A stretch of DNA of 7,737 nt from Spirochaetales bacterium. GTDB lineage: Bacteria > Desulfobacterota_D > UBA1144. Each line of letters begins with the position of its first letter. Position 1 is the first letter of the stretch. A program made the position numbers and the translations under genes. The notes under the pieces are model-generated. The model saw only the letters and a list, made by a program, of their open reading frames with translations, was not told the DNA's origin and made no database searches. The stretch spans positions 1-7,737 of the forward strand of contig PCAG01000053.1 in assembly GCA_002730475.1 (NCBI GenBank), written 5' to 3'. Below are positions 5,395 to 7,737 of this stretch, piece by piece.

Positions 5395-6383
5395 TATTTA
5401 ACTAACCCATCTTTGTTCACATAATTAAGTATTAGTTCTTCAAGTTCATTAGAATACCAACCTTTATTTATGAATTTTGGATATATAGGGAGACGTTCCC
5501 TAAGTTGAAAGTTTAAATTTGTTAATATCTGTTTAAGATTCGGGATATCTGGCCAGTTATCCATTGGATTGATATAATCTGTTGTTACTGGAGAAATTCC
5601 CCCTAAATCATCCATTCCAAAAAGAGGGTAAATACTCCAAGTGTAAGGATTTAGATTAGGAGGAATCTGAATTCCTACTTTTGGAAAAAGATTTCTCGCC
5701 ATTTTTAGGGTGTATATCATTTTGTAAGTTGTAGGTGTAGGGAATTTTTCCATAGACGTTTCTTTTTTTGGCCTAAAATTTTGAATGATAATCTCTTGAA
5801 TATTATTGTATTTAGAATGCACCTTCGCAATCTCATTCAAAGAATCTTCAATCTCACCCATAGTCTCACCAATCCCTATCAAGAGACCCGTTGTATATGG
5901 AATTTTTAATTTACCTGCATTTTGTAACGTTCTCAATCGAACTTTCGGTTTTTTACTGGGACAATTATAATGAGGCATCCCTTCTAAATGAAAACGTGTT
6001 GAGGAATTTTCTAACATCAATCCGAGAGATGCATTTAATTCTTTGATAGTTTTAAGTTCTTCTAAATTCAATACACCAGGGTTAGAATGTGGAAGGATAC
6101 CATGTTTGAGTGAAAGACGGCATAGATCATATAAGTATTCTAAGCTACTTGAAAAACCCCATTTTTTAAGTTGTTTCCGGATGAAAGTGTTACTTTCAGG
6201 ATTTTCTCCATATGTAAAGAGTGCTTCTTTACATCCCATTTTTTTTGCAGTTAGAATTAAAGAGTTTATAGTGCGCATGGACATTATTTTGGGTTTATTA
6301 GATTTGAAACCACAGTAGGCGCAAGAATTAATACATGCATCTGTTACTGGAATGAAAATATTCTTTGAATATGTTATTAACAT
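5394..6383 (-). CDS. cofG: FO synthase subunit 1 (7,8-didemethyl-8-hydroxy-5-deazariboflavin synthase)
   Basis: A radical SAM enzyme that performs the final ring closure to FO using the CofH product. The 4Fe-4S ligands are Cys17, Cys21 and Cys24 in the near N-terminal IPVTDACINSCAYCGF. Further family hallmarks are EALFTYGENPE (53-63), LPHSNPGVL (97-105), GLMLENSS (121-128), IPYTTGLLIGIGET (161-174) and the late LGGISPVTTDYINP. All are intact, and 329 residues is normal for a free-standing CofG, as opposed to the fused FbiC of actinobacteria. It is the first gene of a cofG-cofH pair and diverges from metV across 67 bp. A weak CGGA lies 8-11 nt upstream of the ATG. A strong TATA-like stretch lies 35-48 bases upstream. 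Confidence 0.95.
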   Translation of the reverse strand: MLITYSKNIFIPVTDACINSCAYCGFKSNKPKIMSMRTINSLILTAKKMGCKEALFTYGENPESNTFIRKQLKKWGFSSSLEYLYDLCRLSLKHGILPHSNPGVLNLEELKTIKELNASLGLMLENSSTRFHLEGMPHYNCPSKKPKVRLRTLQNAGKLKIPYTTGLLIGIGETMGEIEDSLNEIAKVHSKYNNIQEIIIQNFRPKKETSMEKFPTPTTYKMIYTLKMARNLFPKVGIQIPPNLNPYTWSIYPLFGMDDLGGISPVTTDYINPMDNWPDIPNLKQILTNLNFQLRERLPIYPKFINKGWYSNELEELILNYVNKDGLVK

Positions 6384-6416
6384 TTTGTAATCCGTTTATT
6401 TATTCGATGTTATAAC

Positions 6417-6431
6417 TTATATATTTAAAAA
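6417..6431. promoter_or_regulatory. Shared TATA region of the divergent cofGH and metVF units
   Basis: TTATATATTTAAAAA lies in the 67-bp divergent gap (6384-6450). Read leftward (TTTTTAAATATATAA) it is ideally placed for cofG, predicting a start near 6397 and a leader of about 14 nt. Read rightward it sits 20-34 bases before the metV ATG; because metV has a clear Shine-Dalgarno, a slightly more upstream box such as GTTATAAC (6409-6416) or TTTATTTA (6395-6402) may be the one used. Confidence 0.45.
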
Positions 6432-6439
6432 GTATAAAT

Positions 6440-6443
6440 GGAG
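6440..6443 (+). promoter_or_regulatory. Ribosome binding site of metV
   Basis: GGAG, 7 nt before the ATG at 6451. An ATG two bases before it (6438) opens only a 7-codon out-of-frame reading, so 6451 is the better start. Confidence 0.55.
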
Positions 6444-6450
6444 CAATTAA

Positions 6451-7113
6451 ATGATTGTTAGAAAATTTAAGGATAGTACTGATATTTGTAAAATGGTTAA
6501 GCCTTATAAAAAAGTGGCTATAATTGGCTGTGGAGGGTGCTATGGGGAAGGGGGCAAACCTGGAGTTTTAAAAATTGAAAAACTTATTAAAGAAACTGGA
6601 ATCGAAGTTGTTGCATCAGGTGTAACAGGTAGACAATGCGCATGGAAAGACAGGGCTTCTAAGAAACAATTAAAGGATGATGATGCAATTATTACCCTTG
6701 CAAGAACTTCAGAAAGAATTAAAGAAGCAGATGTCCTTGTGTCTTTAGCATGTGGTGTAGGTGTCCAATCATTAACCTATTTTGCAGGTAAAAAAGCAGT
6801 AATTCCTGGATTTGATACTTTTTTTATGGGACTCCCTGAAGGTGAAGTTTTTAAGGAACAATGCATAGGCTGTGGAAATTGTATATTGCATTTAACCGGT
6901 GGTATTTGTCCAATAGCAAAATGCCCTAAAAGTATTATGAATGGCCCCTGTGGAGGGGTATTAGATAATAGTTGTGAAGTTTACCCTGAAAATAATTGTA
7001 TCTGGATTGATATATACAATCGGCTTAAAGATATTGGCGAACTAGAAAATATGAAGATTATAAACAATCCTAAAGATTTTTCAATTCGTGTACATCCTAG
7101 GAGTATAAGATGA
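6451..7113 (+). CDS. metV: MetV-type methylene-tetrahydropterin reductase subunit (MTHFR C-terminal domain family)
   Basis: A cysteine-rich protein of 220 residues matching the family that partners MetF in acetogens. It opens with a Rossmann-like segment (VAIIGCGGCYGEGG, residues 22-35, Cys27 and Cys30) and has lone Cys63 and Cys101 (LACGVGVQ). It closes with a dense cluster: CIGCGNC (138-144), CPIAKC (153-158), GPCGG (165-169, Cys167), Cys175 and Cys183 before WIDIYNRL. In the characterised complexes MetV carries 4Fe-4S clusters that pass electrons to the flavin of MetF; the cysteine count here is ample for two clusters, but which residues bind cannot be fixed by eye. Its stop overlaps the next ATG as ATGA, the mark of a coupled two-subunit enzyme. 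It has a good Shine-Dalgarno and diverges from cofGH. Confidence 0.88.
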   Translation: MIVRKFKDSTDICKMVKPYKKVAIIGCGGCYGEGGKPGVLKIEKLIKETGIEVVASGVTGRQCAWKDRASKKQLKDDDAIITLARTSERIKEADVLVSLACGVGVQSLTYFAGKKAVIPGFDTFFMGLPEGEVFKEQCIGCGNCILHLTGGICPIAKCPKSIMNGPCGGVLDNSCEVYPENNCIWIDIYNRLKDIGELENMKIINNPKDFSIRVHPRSIR

Positions 7114-7737
7114 TATTTAGCAAACTTATGCGGTCTTTAAAAGAAAATAAATTCACAATTAGTGGTGAAATTGATCCACCAAAAGGTGCCGACCGAACTA
7201 CAATAATTGAGCAAGCCGAATACTTGAAAGGTCATGTTATAGCTTCTAACGTTACTGATAATCCATTAGGGATAGTAATAATGAATACCCTAGTCCCGTG
7301 CTTTATAATGCAAAATGAAGTAGAAATTGAAGCTGTTTATCAAGTAACTTGCAGAGACCGTAATCGAATTGCAATCCAGAGTGATATCCTAGGAGCCGCT
7401 GCATTAGGGTTAAAAAATGTTCTTGCATTAACTGGTGATCACCCACGGATGGGTGATCATCCTGAATCAAAAGCTGTTTTTGATCTGGATAGTGTCCAAC
7501 TTACGAAATTATTACGAATTATGATAGATGAAGGTACAGATATGGCAGGTAATAAGTTAAAAGTTGCACCAAAAATGCATGTAGGTGTTGGACTCAGTCC
7601 AGGAATGCGACCTCTTGAACCTGAACTTATAAAATTTGAAAAAAAAATTAGAGCTGGCGCTGAATTCTCACAGACACAAGTAATTTATGATTCAAATATA
7701 CTTGGAGAATTAAGGGATGAAACAAAAGATTGTGGAA
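7110..7737 (+). CDS. metF: MetF-type methylene-tetrahydropterin reductase, N-terminal 209 codons (3' truncated by window edge)
   Basis: The frame opens at the ATG overlapping the metV stop and stays open to the right edge. It is an FAD-dependent TIM-barrel reductase of the MTHFR family, converting methylene- to methyl-tetrahydropterin. Visible hallmarks are GEIDPPKGAD (residues 19-28, with Glu20 at the position of the catalytic Glu of E. coli MetF), VTDNPLG (48-54), VTCRDRNR (79-86), LGAAALGLKNVLALTGDHP (94-112, Asp110 matching the Asp of the E. coli LRGD motif) and GAEFSQTQ (183-190, Gln190). It belongs to the short MetV-associated type, about 300 residues when complete, so about two thirds is present. 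The pterin could be tetrahydrofolate or tetrahydromethanopterin; in an archaeon the second is plausible. In that case it would stand in for the F420-dependent Mer. Confidence 0.9.
   Translation, partial: MIFSKLMRSLKENKFTISGEIDPPKGADRTTIIEQAEYLKGHVIASNVTDNPLGIVIMNTLVPCFIMQNEVEIEAVYQVTCRDRNRIAIQSDILGAAALGLKNVLALTGDHPRMGDHPESKAVFDLDSVQLTKLLRIMIDEGTDMAGNKLKVAPKMHVGVGLSPGMRPLEPELIKFEKKIRAGAEFSQTQVIYDSNILGELRDETKDCG

Noticed and set aside
6043..6318. A 91-codon plus-strand reading frame
   Set aside because: It is antisense within cofG over its radical SAM region; shadow of the real gene.
6438..6461. Short upstream frame starting at an ATG before metV
   Set aside because: Only seven codons, overlapping the metV ribosome binding site and start; no ribosome binding site of its own, so most likely chance.
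1..7737. CRISPR array, insertion sequence, integrase or attachment site beside the tRNA
   Set aside because: No spaced direct repeats, transposase or integrase frames are present, and I found no repeat of the tRNA-Phe 3' end elsewhere in the window.

Overview
The window reads as archaeal chromosomal DNA. It is strongly AT-rich. It encodes the two FO synthase halves (CofG, CofH) as separate proteins, has TATA-type AT boxes rather than paired -35/-10 elements, and carries a tRNA without an encoded CCA. A low-GC, F420-making anaerobe is likely. An Asgard lineage such as Lokiarchaeia would fit the gene content, but that placement is inference; nothing here is diagnostic.

Layout from left to right: the 3' end of an unrecognised gene (3-359, +); a 46-residue zinc-ribbon microprotein of the DUF5679 type (451-591, +); a DUF1015 protein (593-1870, -) that converges on it with one base between the stops; a complete tRNA-Phe(GAA) (2088-2161, +); a 62-residue CxxC/SHOCT microprotein (2243-2431, -); an aldo/keto reductase (2544-3374, +); a pirin (3377-4213, -) converging with it two bases apart; cofH (4285-5394, -) and cofG (5394-6383, -) in a coupled pair; then, diverging across 67 bp, metV (6451-7113, +) and the first 209 codons of metF (7110 to the window end, +).

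The functional core is the right half. CofG and CofH make FO, the deazaflavin chromophore of F420. Diverging from them are MetV and MetF, which in bacteria form a flavin/iron-sulfur methylene-tetrahydropterin reductase. In archaea that lack the F420-dependent reductase Mer, MetF-type enzymes have been proposed to fill its place in the methyl branch of the Wood-Ljungdahl pathway. The locus therefore puts F420 chromophore synthesis beside a C1 reductase step that F420 would normally serve. The left half is a collection of small or poorly characterised housekeeping-type genes in alternating orientation. I see no CRISPR array, insertion sequence, integrase or other sign of recent transfer. Two things stand out besides metVF/cofGH: a clean palindromic operator candidate in front of the pirin gene, and a Glu in place of the usual catalytic Asp in the aldo/keto reductase.
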